DNA from: Clostridium sp. Cult3 | Lineage (GTDB): Bacteria > Bacillota > Clostridia > Tissierellales > Tepidimicrobiaceae | Length of the DNA stretch: 64,000 bases | Direction: 5' to 3' | NCBI RefSeq assembly: GCF_021655115.1 | Contig: NZ_PPXY01000009.1 | Coordinates: 1-64,000 of the forward strand | Shown here: piece after piece, positions 53,766-62,149 of the stretch | How positions within the stretch are numbered: position 1 is the stretch's first letter | Layout: each line of letters begins with the position of its first letter | Notes under the pieces: model-generated | Told to the model about the DNA's origin: nothing | The model's database searches: none | What the model saw: the letters and a program-made list of their open reading frames with translations, nothing else | Made by a program: the position numbers and the translations under genes

Positions 53766-53790
53766 GGGTAATTTTATAAAACATGTTATT
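53765..53790. repeat. Target site duplication of the IS element, left copy
   Basis: A 26-bp sequence beginning AGGGTAATTTTATAAAACAT is repeated exactly at 55397-55422. Direct repeats of this length are characteristic of IS1202-type insertion. If the IS end is taken at 53785 instead, the duplication would be 20 bp. Confidence 0.8.
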
Positions 53791-53868
53791 ATCTTTTGAT
53801 AATGTCATCTCATAATTATCTTTTGATTATGTCAAAATAATAATATGAAAAAAGAGGTGCATTATTTA

Positions 53869-55191
53869 TTGACTGAAAAACAATTAAATAGGTATAGAAT
53901 CATCCAAAATTTGATTGAGGGAAATCTTAAGCCTTGTGAAGCAGCTAAGGCTTTAGCCTTAAGTGAACGACAAATTTATCGCCTAAAAAAAGGAGTTGAA
54001 AGTGAAGGCGTGTCATTCCTTATCCACAAGAATACTAATAAGAAACCTCTCCATACTTTTGATGATGACTTTAAACAAAAAATAGTTAAACTTAAAAAAA
54101 CTGATAAATACAAGGATGCTAATTTTAAACACTTTCAGGAGCTTCTCCTTGAACATGAAGACATTTCTATTAGCTATAATGCTCTTTATAATCTGCTTAC
54201 CTCTAATGGTATTGTAAGCCCTAAGAAGAGGCGTAAATCTAAAAATCATCATATACGAAAGAGAAAATCTAGAAAGGGAATGTTAATCCAAATTGATGCT
54301 ACTCCTTTTGAATGGTTTGACGATGACAATAAATATTCCCTTCATGGTGCTATTGATGATGCTTCTGGAGAAATTGTCGGGCTCTATATGACTAAAAATG
54401 AATGTCTACATGGATATTTGGAGATAACTAGACAAATGATTTTAAACCATGGTATTCCTGCTTGTGTTTATACAGATAGACATACAATATTTCGCTCCCC
54501 CAATGCTAGTAAAGTTTCTATAGAAGAACAGTTGGATGGCAAAATCATTAATGATACTCAATTCGGTAGAGCTATGAAAGAATTAGGTGTTGCAATCATT
54601 ACTGCACGGTCGCCTCAAGCTAAAGGAAGAGTAGAGAGACTCTGGAACACTTTGCAAAGTAGATTACCTGTTGAATTTAAAATTGCAGGGATTACTAATG
54701 TTGAAGAAGCTAATGAATTTCTTCTTGGGTATATTTCTAAGTTTAATTCTATGTTTGCTGTAGATCCAGAGGAAATTCAATTAGCTTATCGTAAGATACC
54801 TGATGATCTAGTTTTGGATCACATTTTATGTGTTAAACAGACAAGAACCATTGATAATGGCAGTGTTTTTTCAATACACAATAGACATTTTCAGGTATTA
54901 AAAAACCCTGGATTGCCTGAAGTTCCCAAGAAATCAAAGATTACTGTCATAATCAGTACTTCAATAGGAATTAAAGCAGAATACCAGGGTAATGTTTATG
55001 AAGTAATTAACTTCATAAAGCCTAAAAAGAAGCATGAAACCAAGCAAGAATCCGTAAAGTCTAAATATACTCCTCCAGATGACCATTATTTCAAGTATGG
55101 CCACGATAAGTTTAAAAGGATTTATTTCGATGAAAGTTACGAAGAAGTAATTAGTGTCTTAGAAGAAATATTTTTAAGCAAATATGCTTAG
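53869..55191 (+). CDS. DDE transposase, IS1202/ISNCY type
   Basis: About 440 residues. The N-terminal helix-turn-helix (YRIIQNLIEGNLKPCEAAKA, SERQIYRLKKG) is followed by a second DNA-binding region and a DDE integrase core: Asp in LIQIDATPFEW, Asp in CVYTDRHTIF, Glu in KGRVERLWNTL. A C-terminal b-strand domain follows. The acidic triad is complete, so activity is possible. The frame is open from ATG 53845, which has no ribosome binding site; TTG 53869 follows GAGGTG and is preferred, though the longer form cannot be excluded. Confidence 0.88.
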   Translation: MTEKQLNRYRIIQNLIEGNLKPCEAAKALALSERQIYRLKKGVESEGVSFLIHKNTNKKPLHTFDDDFKQKIVKLKKTDKYKDANFKHFQELLLEHEDISISYNALYNLLTSNGIVSPKKRRKSKNHHIRKRKSRKGMLIQIDATPFEWFDDDNKYSLHGAIDDASGEIVGLYMTKNECLHGYLEITRQMILNHGIPACVYTDRHTIFRSPNASKVSIEEQLDGKIINDTQFGRAMKELGVAIITARSPQAKGRVERLWNTLQSRLPVEFKIAGITNVEEANEFLLGYISKFNSMFAVDPEEIQLAYRKIPDDLVLDHILCVKQTRTIDNGSVFSIHNRHFQVLKNPGLPEVPKKSKITVIISTSIGIKAEYQGNVYEVINFIKPKKKHETKQESVKSKYTPPDDHYFKYGHDKFKRIYFDESYEEVISVLEEIFLSKYA

Positions 55192-55240
55192 TTTCTATGT
55201 TTTAACAGCCTTTGGGGCTAATTGGAAAACAAGCTAGTGA

Positions 55241-55287
55241 GATTTTAAATGTCAAGGGTACGTCTCTTGCCCTTGACATTTAAAATC
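55241..55287 (+). terminator. Long hairpin behind the transposase gene
   Basis: Perfect 18-bp arms GATTTTAAATGTCAAGGG (55241-55258) and CCCTTGACATTTAAAATC (55270-55287). A wider arm pair CTTTGGGG/CCCCAAAG (about 55210 and 55306) surrounds it. It probably blocks transcription into or out of the element. Its GTCAAGGG core also occurs next to the left insertion site. Confidence 0.55.
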
Positions 55288-55396
55288 GAACAGCTACAAT
55301 ATCAAAACCCCAAAGATGTTATTATTATATCCTACTACTGACATTTTTAAGCGATAATTAACATAATTTTTACTGACATTTTCAAAAGTTATTGAC

Positions 55397-55422
55397 AGGG
55401 TAATTTTATAAAACATGTTATT
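55397..55422. repeat. Target site duplication of the IS element, right copy
   Basis: Exact 26-bp copy of 53765-53790. It contains the TAA stop codon of the YkuS-like gene on the minus strand, so the gene's end was duplicated but not broken. Confidence 0.8.
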
Positions 55423-55681
55423 CATACCTATTTTCTAGCATACTATGAATCTCCTCAGGAGTATGACCTTTTGCTTCGATTATAGGTACTGGAGGTTTTT
55501 CATAGCTTGCATCCCTAGTACCTAATACATCTAATCCTGAAACTATAATAGCCTTATATTCATCGGAGACAATATTACTTATATTATCATTTCTATACAG
55601 TGTATACACATCGTAACCACAGGATTTTAGATGTTCAATATAGGGCGTTAAGGTATTCTCTACTACGACTTTATTTTTCAA
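55418..55681 (-). CDS. YkuS/UPF0180-like small protein
   Basis: An 87-residue protein. VENTLTPYIEHLKSCGYDVYTL at the start and ISNIVSDEYKAIIVSGLDVLGTRDASYE match the UPF0180 pattern (YkuS of B. subtilis): a small a/b domain of unknown function. The C-terminus KGHTPEEIHSMLENRYE is typical. TTG 55681 after GGGAGGTGAT is preferred to the upstream GTG, which lies inside the binding site. Its stop codon lies in the IS target duplication. Before the insertion it faced directly toward the metNIQ promoter. Confidence 0.78.
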   Translation of the reverse strand: MKNKVVVENTLTPYIEHLKSCGYDVYTLYRNDNISNIVSDEYKAIIVSGLDVLGTRDASYEKPPVPIIEAKGHTPEEIHSMLENRYE

Positions 55682-55818
55682 AATTATCACCTCCCATATA
55701 AAAATAGTATATCCTTATTCATTAAGAATATTTATCAGTTTTTTACCAGGAATAAATCCTGAAAGATAAAGACAAAATATTAACGTAGCCTAAATAATCA
55801 GAGGAAAGGAGATATATT

Positions 55819-56028
55819 ATGGCATTAAAAAATACAGTTAATTTGGGAAATATTAATCAAATGGAGCTACAGTCCTTACGGGAAATAATAGGAGCCCATC
55901 AAACTATGGCAACCAAATTTGATTTCTATGCCAACCAATGTCAAGATCAGCAGATAAAACAGTTATTTAAGCAATCAGGTCAGGACTCAGGGACTACAGC
56001 TACTAATTTAATAAATTCATTAAAATAG
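55819..56028 (+). CDS. Small spore coat-associated protein
   Basis: A 69-residue helical protein beginning MALKNTVNLGNINQMELQSL and ending QDSGTTATNLINSLK. The helical Q-rich pattern with REIIGAHQTMATKFDFYANQ is that of short CotF-like spore coat proteins of Clostridia, usually found next to a longer coat F protein, as here (11 nt apart). ATG after AGGAAAGGAG. It would lie in the spore coat; a sigma-K-type promoter was not located. The next gene is translated from the same message. Confidence 0.75.
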   Translation: MALKNTVNLGNINQMELQSLREIIGAHQTMATKFDFYANQCQDQQIKQLFKQSGQDSGTTATNLINSLK

Positions 56029-56039
56029 GAGGGAAAATT

Positions 56040-56303
56040 ATGCAAGAAAAAGATATGGTAAGTGACATATTAGCTGGGACAAAAGCTAGTATAGATAGCT
56101 ATACAAAGGCTATAACCGAATGTGCAAATCAACAGCTTAGAAATACATTACAACAATTAAGGAATGAAGCAGAACAATTTCAATATCAGCTATTCCAGAT
56201 AGCAGAACAAAAAGGTTATTATACACCAGCACCACCAGCCAATTCCAATGATATACAACAAGTGAAATCTGGATTGACCGGTGGCGGCATGACTATGAGA
56301 TAG
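56040..56303 (+). CDS. CotF-family spore coat protein
   Basis: An 87-residue protein. DMVSDILAGTKASIDSYTKA and ALTECANQQLRNTLQ-like segments are the coat F domain, a two-helix bundle, followed by a QKGYYTPAPPA tail and a glycine-rich end. The coat F domain is a direct sign that the organism forms endospores. ATG after GGAGGGAAA, 11 nt after the shorter partner. Terminator follows. Confidence 0.85.
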   Translation: MQEKDMVSDILAGTKASIDSYTKAITECANQQLRNTLQQLRNEAEQFQYQLFQIAEQKGYYTPAPPANSNDIQQVKSGLTGGGMTMR

Positions 56304-56309
56304 ATAAAT

Positions 56310-56339
56310 GGGACTCTATTTTGGAGTCCTTAATTTTTT
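56310..56339 (+). terminator. Terminator of the coat genes
   Basis: GGACTC (56311-56316) pairs with GAGTCC (56324-56329), then TTAATTTTTT. Confidence 0.75.
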
Positions 56340-56409
56340 GTCATCAAGATTCTAAAAAGTAATTGACACTTCCATTAATATATGGTATTTTTATTATGAC
56401 AATTGGGCA

Positions 56410-56440
56410 CCTTTAAACTGAACCAGAGAGTTCAGAAAGG
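56410..56440 (+). promoter_or_regulatory. PyrR-type binding hairpin 1 (attenuator)
   Basis: Lower stem CCTTT/AAAGG, upper stem CTGAAC/GTTCAG and hexaloop CAGAGA, which fits the CNGNGA loop of PyrR-binding RNA. It precedes the leader terminator, the arrangement of pyr attenuation: PyrR with UMP would stabilise it and let the terminator form. Confidence 0.75.
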
Positions 56441-56463
56441 AAAGCGTAATATATGGAATAGTT

Positions 56464-56491
56464 ATGCCTTCCTTTAGGGAAGGCATTTTTT
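56464..56491 (+). terminator. Pyr leader terminator
   Basis: ATGCCTTCC pairs with GGGAAGGCAT around TTTA, followed by TTTTT. It lies between the two PyrR-type hairpins and upstream of pyrB. Confidence 0.85.
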
Positions 56492-56498
56492 AACGCAA

Positions 56499-56531
56499 TC
56501 CTTTAATTAGGCCCGGAGAGGCTAAAAGGAG
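56499..56531 (+). promoter_or_regulatory. PyrR-type binding hairpin 2 overlapping the pyrB ribosome binding site
   Basis: Lower stem TCCTTT/AAAGGA, inner pairs TA/TA and GCC/GGC, hexaloop CGGAGA, again CNGNGA. The right arm AAAAGGAGG is the ribosome binding site of pyrB, so folding would hide it. This suggests translational repression in addition to attenuation. Confidence 0.65.
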
Positions 56532-56539
56532 GTAATATA

Positions 56540-57463
56540 ATGATAAAATTAAGACATCTATTAGACCCTCAGGATTTTTCCATAGAGGAGCTGGAGAGGA
56601 TATTTTCTCTAGCAGAATTAATAGTTGAAGATGAAGAAAAGTTTACAAATCTATGTGATGGAAAGATTCTTGCTACATTATTTTATGAACCTAGCACTAG
56701 GACTAGATTTAGCTTTGAAGCAGCTATGTTGAGACTTGGCGGTAAGGTAATTGGTTTTTCAGAGCCTGGCTCTAGTTCTGTTATGAAAGGGGAAAGTATC
56801 CCCGATACAATTCGAACGGTAGGATCTTATGTGGATATTATAGCTATGAGACATCCAAAAGAAGGAGCCCCAAGATATGCATCCTATTATTCGCCAGTTC
56901 CTATCATCAATGCAGGAGATGGCGGTCATCAACATCCCACTCAAACTTTAACCGATCTGTTTACCATTAGGGAAACTAAAGGGCAATTTTCCAATTTGAC
57001 TATAGGACTCTGCGGAGACCTAAAATTTGGTCGTACGGTTCACTCTTTGATAAAGGCCATGTCTAGATACGAGAATGTAAAATTTATTCTGATTTCTCCC
57101 AATGAACTAAAAATACCTGAATATATAAAGACGGAAATATTAGATAAGAAGGCTATAGACTATATAGAGGTGGAAAGATTAGAAGAAGTAATACAGGAAT
57201 TAGACATACTATATATGACAAGAGTACAAAAAGAACGATTTTTTAATGAAGCTGATTATATTAGGCTTAAGGATAGCTATATTTTAGATAAGGAAAAGCT
57301 AAAATTAGCAAAAAAGGATTTAGCTATTCTTCATCCACTTCCAAGGGTAAATGAAATAAGCTATGAAGTTGATAAGGATCCAAGGGCAAAATACTTTCAG
57401 CAAGTTAAATATGGAATGTATGTTAGGATGGCTCTTATTTCTAAATTGTTGGGGGTGATGTAA
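56540..57463 (+). CDS. pyrB: Aspartate carbamoyltransferase, catalytic chain
   Basis: A 307-residue transferase with carbamoyl-phosphate loop [15 protein letters not shown] near residue 50, [43 protein letters not shown] and [11 protein letters not shown]. It makes N-carbamoyl-aspartate, the first pyrimidine-specific step. ATG after AAAAGGAGG, which lies in the second PyrR-type hairpin. It is the first gene of pyrBICFKDE. A regulatory subunit follows, as in E. coli-type ATCase. Confidence 0.95.
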   Translation: MIKLRHLLDPQDFSIEELERIFSLAELIVEDEEKFTNLCDGKILATLFYEPSTRTRFSFEAAMLRLGGKVIGFSEPGSSSVMKGESIPDTIRTVGSYVDIIAMRHPKEGAPRYASYYSPVPIINAGDGGHQHPTQTLTDLFTIRETKGQFSNLTIGLCGDLKFGRTVHSLIKAMSRYENVKFILISPNELKIPEYIKTEILDKKAIDYIEVERLEEVIQELDILYMTRVQKERFFNEADYIRLKDSYILDKEKLKLAKKDLAILHPLPRVNEISYEVDKDPRAKYFQQVKYGMYVRMALISKLLGVM

Positions 57464-57892
57464 GTGTTATATATAGATAGTATTGCTAAGGGAATTGTAA
57501 TTGATCATATAAAAGTAGGCTATGGATTTAGTATTTTTAAATATTTGGGATTAGATAAGGCAGACTTTACGGTAGCATTAATTATGAATGCACCTAGCAG
57601 AAAATATGGCAGGAAGGATTTAATAAAAATTGAAAACAATATCGATTTGGATTTAGCTATGTTGGGCTTTATTGATCCAAATATTACAGTAAACGTAATA
57701 GAAGAGGAAAAAATAGTTGAGAAGATAAATTTATCCTTACCGGAAAAAGTTGAAGGAATAATCCAGTGTAAAAACCCAAGATGCATTACATCTGCAGAAA
57801 GAAATATAGTTCATAGATTTGTCCTAATAGACGAGAAAAAAGGTATATACAAATGTGAATACTGTGACCAAATATATTCTTGGGAGGGTTAA
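57464..57892 (+). CDS. pyrI: Aspartate carbamoyltransferase, regulatory chain
   Basis: A 142-residue protein. The N-terminal nucleotide-binding domain [19 protein letters not shown] and a zinc domain with Cys102, Cys107, Cys131 and Cys134 (CKNPRC ... CEYC) are both complete. It links catalytic trimers and carries allosteric control by CTP and ATP. GTG start directly after the pyrB stop. PyrI is common in clostridia but absent from Bacillus, so this locus has both allosteric and PyrR-type RNA control. Confidence 0.93.
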   Translation: MLYIDSIAKGIVIDHIKVGYGFSIFKYLGLDKADFTVALIMNAPSRKYGRKDLIKIENNIDLDLAMLGFIDPNITVNVIEEEKIVEKINLSLPEKVEGIIQCKNPRCITSAERNIVHRFVLIDEKKGIYKCEYCDQIYSWEG

Positions 57893-57893
57893 G

Positions 57894-59096
57894 ATGGAGA
57901 TTTTGATTAAGAACTGTAGAGTGGTAGATGAGACGAAGGATTTTAAAGGAGATATATATATAACAGAGGGGAAGATTGCTGATTATGGTAAGGACTTAAA
58001 TTATCCTTGCCCAGTTGTAGATGCTAGTAATCTAGTAGTAATGCCTGCATTTATAGATATGCATGCGCACTTCAGAGAACCAGGATATACCTATAAGGAA
58101 GATATATATACAGGTAGCTTGGCAGCGTTAAAGGGAGGTTATACCTTAGTAAATTTAATGGCTAATACCGATCCCATATGTAGTAGTTTAGAAGTAGTGG
58201 ATTATGTATTAAATAAATCAAAGGAAGTGGATCTAATAGATGTTCATCAGACCCTCTCTATAACGAAAGATTTCGATGGGCAAACTTTAGAGCATCTAGA
58301 TAGTATAGATTCTAGGATAAAATTCATATCTGATGATGGGAAAGGAGTACAATCCAATTTAGTCATGTATCAGGTTATGAAAGAGGCCAAAGAAAAGGGT
58401 ATAACCATTATCGCCCATGAAGAAGATGAGGAAATAGTGGATATAGACACAAGGCTTTCAGAAAATTTAATGACCTTAAGGGATATATATCTATCTAAGT
58501 TAACAGGAGCTTCATTGCATTTGGCCCATGTGAGCACCAAGGAGTCCATTGAATTTATTAGGAAAGCTAAAAAGGAGATTTCTAATATTAGTTGTGAAGT
58601 AACTCCTCACCATATTGCCCTTTATGATATGGACTACAAGGTGAATCCTCCAATAAGGAAAAAAACAGATGTTTTAGGGATTATTGAAGGCATAAAAGAT
58701 GGTACCGTGGATGTGATAGCCACAGACCATGCCCCTCATTCAAAAGAGGATAAAGAAAATGGTGCTCCCGGTATATCTGGCTTAGAAACAGCCTTTCCCA
58801 TATGCTACACTCATCTGGTAAGATCAAGAGATATATCCTTAAATAGATTATCTCAAATCATGTCTGCAGTACCAGGGAGATTAATGGGAGCTAATAAGGG
58901 AAAGATCAAGGTAGGCTATGATGGAGATATTGTATTGGTGGATTTAGATAAGGAATTTAGGATAGATGGGATAGAATTTCTATCTAAGGGGAAAAATACC
59001 CCTTTTAACGGAATGAAAGTTTATGGACGGGTAGTAGCTACTCTTAGAAAAGGGGAAATTAAATATAATGGGGGGATAAACATTGATAATAGATAG
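57894..59096 (+). CDS. pyrC: Dihydroorotase
   Basis: A 400-residue amidohydrolase of the class I type: IDMHAHFREPGYTYKEDIYTG near residue 55 with metal histidines, IIAHEEDEE, HLAHVSTKES, CEVTPHHIAL and VIATDHAPHSKEDKE, which holds the catalytic Asp. It cyclises carbamoyl-aspartate to dihydroorotate. ATG 57894 after GGGAGGGTT is chosen; the frame extends upstream into pyrI without a binding site. It overlaps pyrF by 14 nt. Confidence 0.94.
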   Translation: MEILIKNCRVVDETKDFKGDIYITEGKIADYGKDLNYPCPVVDASNLVVMPAFIDMHAHFREPGYTYKEDIYTGSLAALKGGYTLVNLMANTDPICSSLEVVDYVLNKSKEVDLIDVHQTLSITKDFDGQTLEHLDSIDSRIKFISDDGKGVQSNLVMYQVMKEAKEKGITIIAHEEDEEIVDIDTRLSENLMTLRDIYLSKLTGASLHLAHVSTKESIEFIRKAKKEISNISCEVTPHHIALYDMDYKVNPPIRKKTDVLGIIEGIKDGTVDVIATDHAPHSKEDKENGAPGISGLETAFPICYTHLVRSRDISLNRLSQIMSAVPGRLMGANKGKIKVGYDGDIVLVDLDKEFRIDGIEFLSKGKNTPFNGMKVYGRVVATLRKGEIKYNGGINIDNR

Positions 59097-59952
59097 ACTA
59101 TTTAAGGAAGTTGAAAAAAAGGGAAATGTATGTGTAGGATTGGACAGTCATCTAGACCATATACCCAATCATATTAAGGAAAAATATCAGGATATAGATG
59201 AGATACTGTTTCAATTTAACAAGGGTATAATAGATAATACTTTGGATATAGTGCCAGTATATAAATTACAAATAGCCTTCTATGAAGCCTATGGTATTGA
59301 AGGATTGATTGGATACAAAAGGACTATAGAATATATAAAGAGTAATGGGTCCATTATCATAGGGGATATAAAAAGAGGGGATATAGCTTCTACAGCTGAA
59401 ATGTATGCTAAAGCCCATTTTGAAGGGGACTTTCAGGTGGATTTTATCACGTTAAATCCCTATATGGGATTTGATAGCATAACCCCTTACCTAAAATATA
59501 TTGAAACTGGAGAAAAAGGGATGTTTGTATTGCTTAGGACCTCCAATCCAGGGGCAAAGGATATACAGTACTTAAACGTCAATACACAATTAGAAAGACT
59601 TTATTATCATGTAGGGGATAGCTTAAATGAAATAGGGTCAAAATATATAGGAAATTGTGGTTATAGTTCCATAGGAGCTGTAGTAGGGGGAACCCACAGG
59701 GATGAGGCGGAGGAGATTCGGAATAGGTACAAGAACATGTTCTTTCTAATTCCTGGATATGGACATCAAGGAGGAAAGGGTGAAGATGTGGCTTTATATC
59801 TAAAAGATGGTAATGGAGGTATAGTTAATTCCTCTAGAGGGATCATCACCGCATATAATAAATATGAAGATGGCCCAGAAAATTTCGATAAATATGCAAG
59901 AGAGGCAGTATTGGCTATGAAGGAGGATATTAAAAGTGAAGGAAGGGTATAG
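59083..59952 (+). CDS. pyrF: Orotidine 5'-phosphate decarboxylase (long type)
   Basis: A 289-residue enzyme of the longer PyrF branch. VCVGLDSHLDHIP at the start, YKLQIAFYEAYG (active-site Lys), GDIKRGDIASTAEMYAKAHF with the D-x-K-R-x-D catalytic array, and IPGYGHQGG near the C-terminus. It decarboxylates OMP to UMP. TTG start after GGGGGGATAAAC, within pyrC. It overlaps pyrK by 17 nt. Confidence 0.93.
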   Translation: MIIDRLFKEVEKKGNVCVGLDSHLDHIPNHIKEKYQDIDEILFQFNKGIIDNTLDIVPVYKLQIAFYEAYGIEGLIGYKRTIEYIKSNGSIIIGDIKRGDIASTAEMYAKAHFEGDFQVDFITLNPYMGFDSITPYLKYIETGEKGMFVLLRTSNPGAKDIQYLNVNTQLERLYYHVGDSLNEIGSKYIGNCGYSSIGAVVGGTHRDEAEEIRNRYKNMFFLIPGYGHQGGKGEDVALYLKDGNGGIVNSSRGIITAYNKYEDGPENFDKYAREAVLAMKEDIKSEGRV

Positions 59953-60676
59953 AAGGGGAATCATTCATTCCAATACTCAAATAGCAACAAATATATATGA
60001 AATGAAAGTAAATACTGATCTAAATCCTTTAGGAAATCCAGGACAATTTTATATGCTAAGGGGATGGGAAGGATTAGATCCATTTTTACCTCGACCTATT
60101 AGTATATGTGATATTTCTGATAGGATGGTTACCTTTCTATATGAAGTAAAGGGGAAAGGAACTAATATTATTTCTAAATTGAAACCAGGGGAGAGATTAG
60201 AGCTATTAGGACCTTTAGGGAACGGTTTTGACTTAGATGTCAAGGGAAAGATTGCAATAATCTCCGGCGGCATTGGAATAGCTCCTATGATATACACTAT
60301 GAAGCGATTGGACAATCCTATAGACTTTTATTGTGGTTTTAGAAATGAAATTTACTATATAGATGAAATGCAAAAGCATGTAGACAATATATATATTACC
60401 ACAGAAGATGGTTCCTTTGGGCATAAAGGATTTGTTACTGAATTGTTCATACCAGAAAAATATGATGGGGTCATGGTCTGTGGACCTATTCCCATGATGA
60501 AAAGAGTAGTAGATATGTGTAGGGATAAGGTTCCAGTATTTATATCCATGGAAAGTAGAATGGCTTGTGGCATAGGTGCTTGTCTAGGATGTAGCATTAA
60601 AACTAGTTCAGGGATGAAGAGGGTATGTAAGGAAGGACCAATTTTTCCTGGGGAGGAGGTAATCTTTTATGATTGA
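59936..60676 (+). CDS. pyrK: Dihydroorotate dehydrogenase B, electron transfer subunit
   Basis: A 246-residue ferredoxin-reductase-like protein. FAD domain: [25 protein letters not shown] domain: [17 protein letters not shown] and [16 protein letters not shown] [2Fe-2S] cluster in [17 protein letters not shown] and later Cys of RVCKEGPIF. It passes electrons from PyrD to NAD+. GTG start with GGAGGATATT upstream; it overlaps pyrF and pyrD. Confidence 0.94.
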   Translation: MKEGYRRGIIHSNTQIATNIYEMKVNTDLNPLGNPGQFYMLRGWEGLDPFLPRPISICDISDRMVTFLYEVKGKGTNIISKLKPGERLELLGPLGNGFDLDVKGKIAIISGGIGIAPMIYTMKRLDNPIDFYCGFRNEIYYIDEMQKHVDNIYITTEDGSFGHKGFVTELFIPEKYDGVMVCGPIPMMKRVVDMCRDKVPVFISMESRMACGIGACLGCSIKTSSGMKRVCKEGPIFPGEEVIFYD

Positions 60677-61571
60677 TACAAGGGTTAAGATAGGTCAGGT
60701 AGAGTTTAAAAATCCAGTAATAGCAGCTTCAGGGACCTTTGGATTTGGAAGAGAATATGGTGAATACTTTCCCTTGTCAAAATTAGGAGGTATATGTACC
60801 AAGGGCTTGACTTTAAACCAGCGAGAAGGGAATAAAGGCGTAAGGATATATGAAACAACTGGTGGAATTTTAAACAGTATAGGCCTACAAAATCCAGGAA
60901 TTGATAACTTTATTAAAGAGGAGCTACCCTTTATGGAAAAGCAGGATACGGTACTGTTGGCCAATGTAGGTGGTGGTACTATAGAGGAATATATTCAATC
61001 CGTTGAGAAATTAAACGAAACCAGTATTGACATAATAGAATTAAACATATCCTGTCCCAATGTAAAGGAAGGCGGTATGGCTTTTGGAATAAAATCTGAA
61101 ATAGCTTATAAGGTAGTGTCTGAAGTTAGACAGGTATGCAAAAAAAACTTAATAGTCAAACTATCTCCAAATGCTCAGGATATAGCCTATATGGCTCAAT
61201 GCTGTGAAAAAGCAGGGGCAGACGGATTGTCTCTTGTAAATACCTTTAGTGCTATGGCTATAGATATTCATGGGAGAAAGCCCGTATTTAATAATACAGT
61301 GGCAGGACTATCTGGGCCATGCATAAAGCCTATTGCATTGAGAATGGTATATGAGGTATCAAAGGCAGTAGATATACCAGTTATCGGCATAGGGGGAATA
61401 ATGGATTACAAAGATGCCATTGAATTTATTATGGCAGGAGCTTCTGCTATTCAAATAGGCAGTGGTAACTTTACAAATCCTCATATATGTATAGATGTAA
61501 TACAAGGTATAGAAGGGTTTATGAAAGAAGAAGGAATAAAGTCCATAGAAGAGATAAGAGGGGTGGTTTAG
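60669..61571 (+). CDS. pyrD: Dihydroorotate dehydrogenase B, catalytic subunit
   Basis: A 300-residue class 1B enzyme. [68 protein letters not shown] with the catalytic cysteine region, and [26 protein letters not shown] for FMN phosphate binding. It oxidises dihydroorotate to orotate with PyrK. ATG start with GGGGAGGAGG upstream; overlaps pyrK by 8 nt. Confidence 0.95.
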   Translation: MIDTRVKIGQVEFKNPVIAASGTFGFGREYGEYFPLSKLGGICTKGLTLNQREGNKGVRIYETTGGILNSIGLQNPGIDNFIKEELPFMEKQDTVLLANVGGGTIEEYIQSVEKLNETSIDIIELNISCPNVKEGGMAFGIKSEIAYKVVSEVRQVCKKNLIVKLSPNAQDIAYMAQCCEKAGADGLSLVNTFSAMAIDIHGRKPVFNNTVAGLSGPCIKPIALRMVYEVSKAVDIPVIGIGGIMDYKDAIEFIMAGASAIQIGSGNFTNPHICIDVIQGIEGFMKEEGIKSIEEIRGVV

Positions 61572-61572
61572 T

Positions 61573-62136
61573 ATGTTATTAAAGTTATTAAAGGATACGG
61601 AAGCTTTGATGGAAGGACATTTTTTACTATCTTCGGGGAAACATAGTGATGGTTATGTCCAATGTGCTAAATTAATGATGTATCCAGATCAGGCTGAGAA
61701 AGCAGTTGGTTTAATAGTAAATAAGTTAGAAGATATAGACTTCGACATAGTAGTTGGCCCTGCTATGGGAGGTATAATCGTAAGCTATGAATTAGCTCGT
61801 CAAACGGGAAGACCAAGTATATTTGTGGAAAGAGAAGAGGGACAGATGAAATTAAGGCGAGGCTTTACCATAGAAAAGGGTCAAAGAGTATTAATATCTG
61901 AAGATGTAGTAACTACTGGCAAGTCTTCTTACGAAGCCATTAAGGTGGTAGAAGAACAAGGTGGTGAAGTGGTAGGCATTGCTTGTATTGTAGATAGGAG
62001 TAGTGGAAATATTAAATATCCTCTATATAGTGGTGCTAGACTTAATATAAATACCTATGATGAGGAAGATTGTCCCCTATGTAAAAAAAGTTTACCAATA
62101 ATAAAACCAGGAAGTAGAAAAATAGCTGTCAAATAG
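61573..62136 (+). CDS. pyrE: Orotate phosphoribosyltransferase
   Basis: A 187-residue enzyme. [53 protein letters not shown] and the PRPP loop [14 protein letters not shown]. It joins orotate and PRPP to give OMP, the substrate of PyrF. ATG 61573 follows the pyrD stop after GGGGTGG. It is the last pyr gene in the window. The operon lacks carAB and pyrR, which must lie elsewhere if present. Confidence 0.95.
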   Translation: MLLKLLKDTEALMEGHFLLSSGKHSDGYVQCAKLMMYPDQAEKAVGLIVNKLEDIDFDIVVGPAMGGIIVSYELARQTGRPSIFVEREEGQMKLRRGFTIEKGQRVLISEDVVTTGKSSYEAIKVVEEQGGEVVGIACIVDRSSGNIKYPLYSGARLNINTYDEEDCPLCKKSLPIIKPGSRKIAVK

Positions 62137-62149
62137 ACAGCTATTTTTC
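62117..62149. terminator. Bidirectional terminator of pyrE and degV
   Basis: Perfect 14-bp arms GAAAAATAGCTGTC (62117-62130) and GACAGCTATTTTTC (62136-62149). It covers the end of both genes. Confidence 0.85.

Larger units (their letters stand above)
53791..55396. mobile_element. IS1202-like (ISNCY) insertion sequence
   Basis: A 1606-bp element bounded by a 26-bp direct repeat. Imperfect terminal inverted repeats: left ATCTTTTGATAATGTCA, right (reverse strand) AACTTTTGAAAATGTCA. The left end has two near-identical 19-bp sub-terminal repeats (53789-53807 and 53816-53834), and the right end has a second copy of the AATGTCAGTA motif, which fits paired transposase sites. One transposase gene is carried, plus a long hairpin behind it. 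It lies between the YkuS-like gene and the metNIQ promoter and seems intact. Confidence 0.85.
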
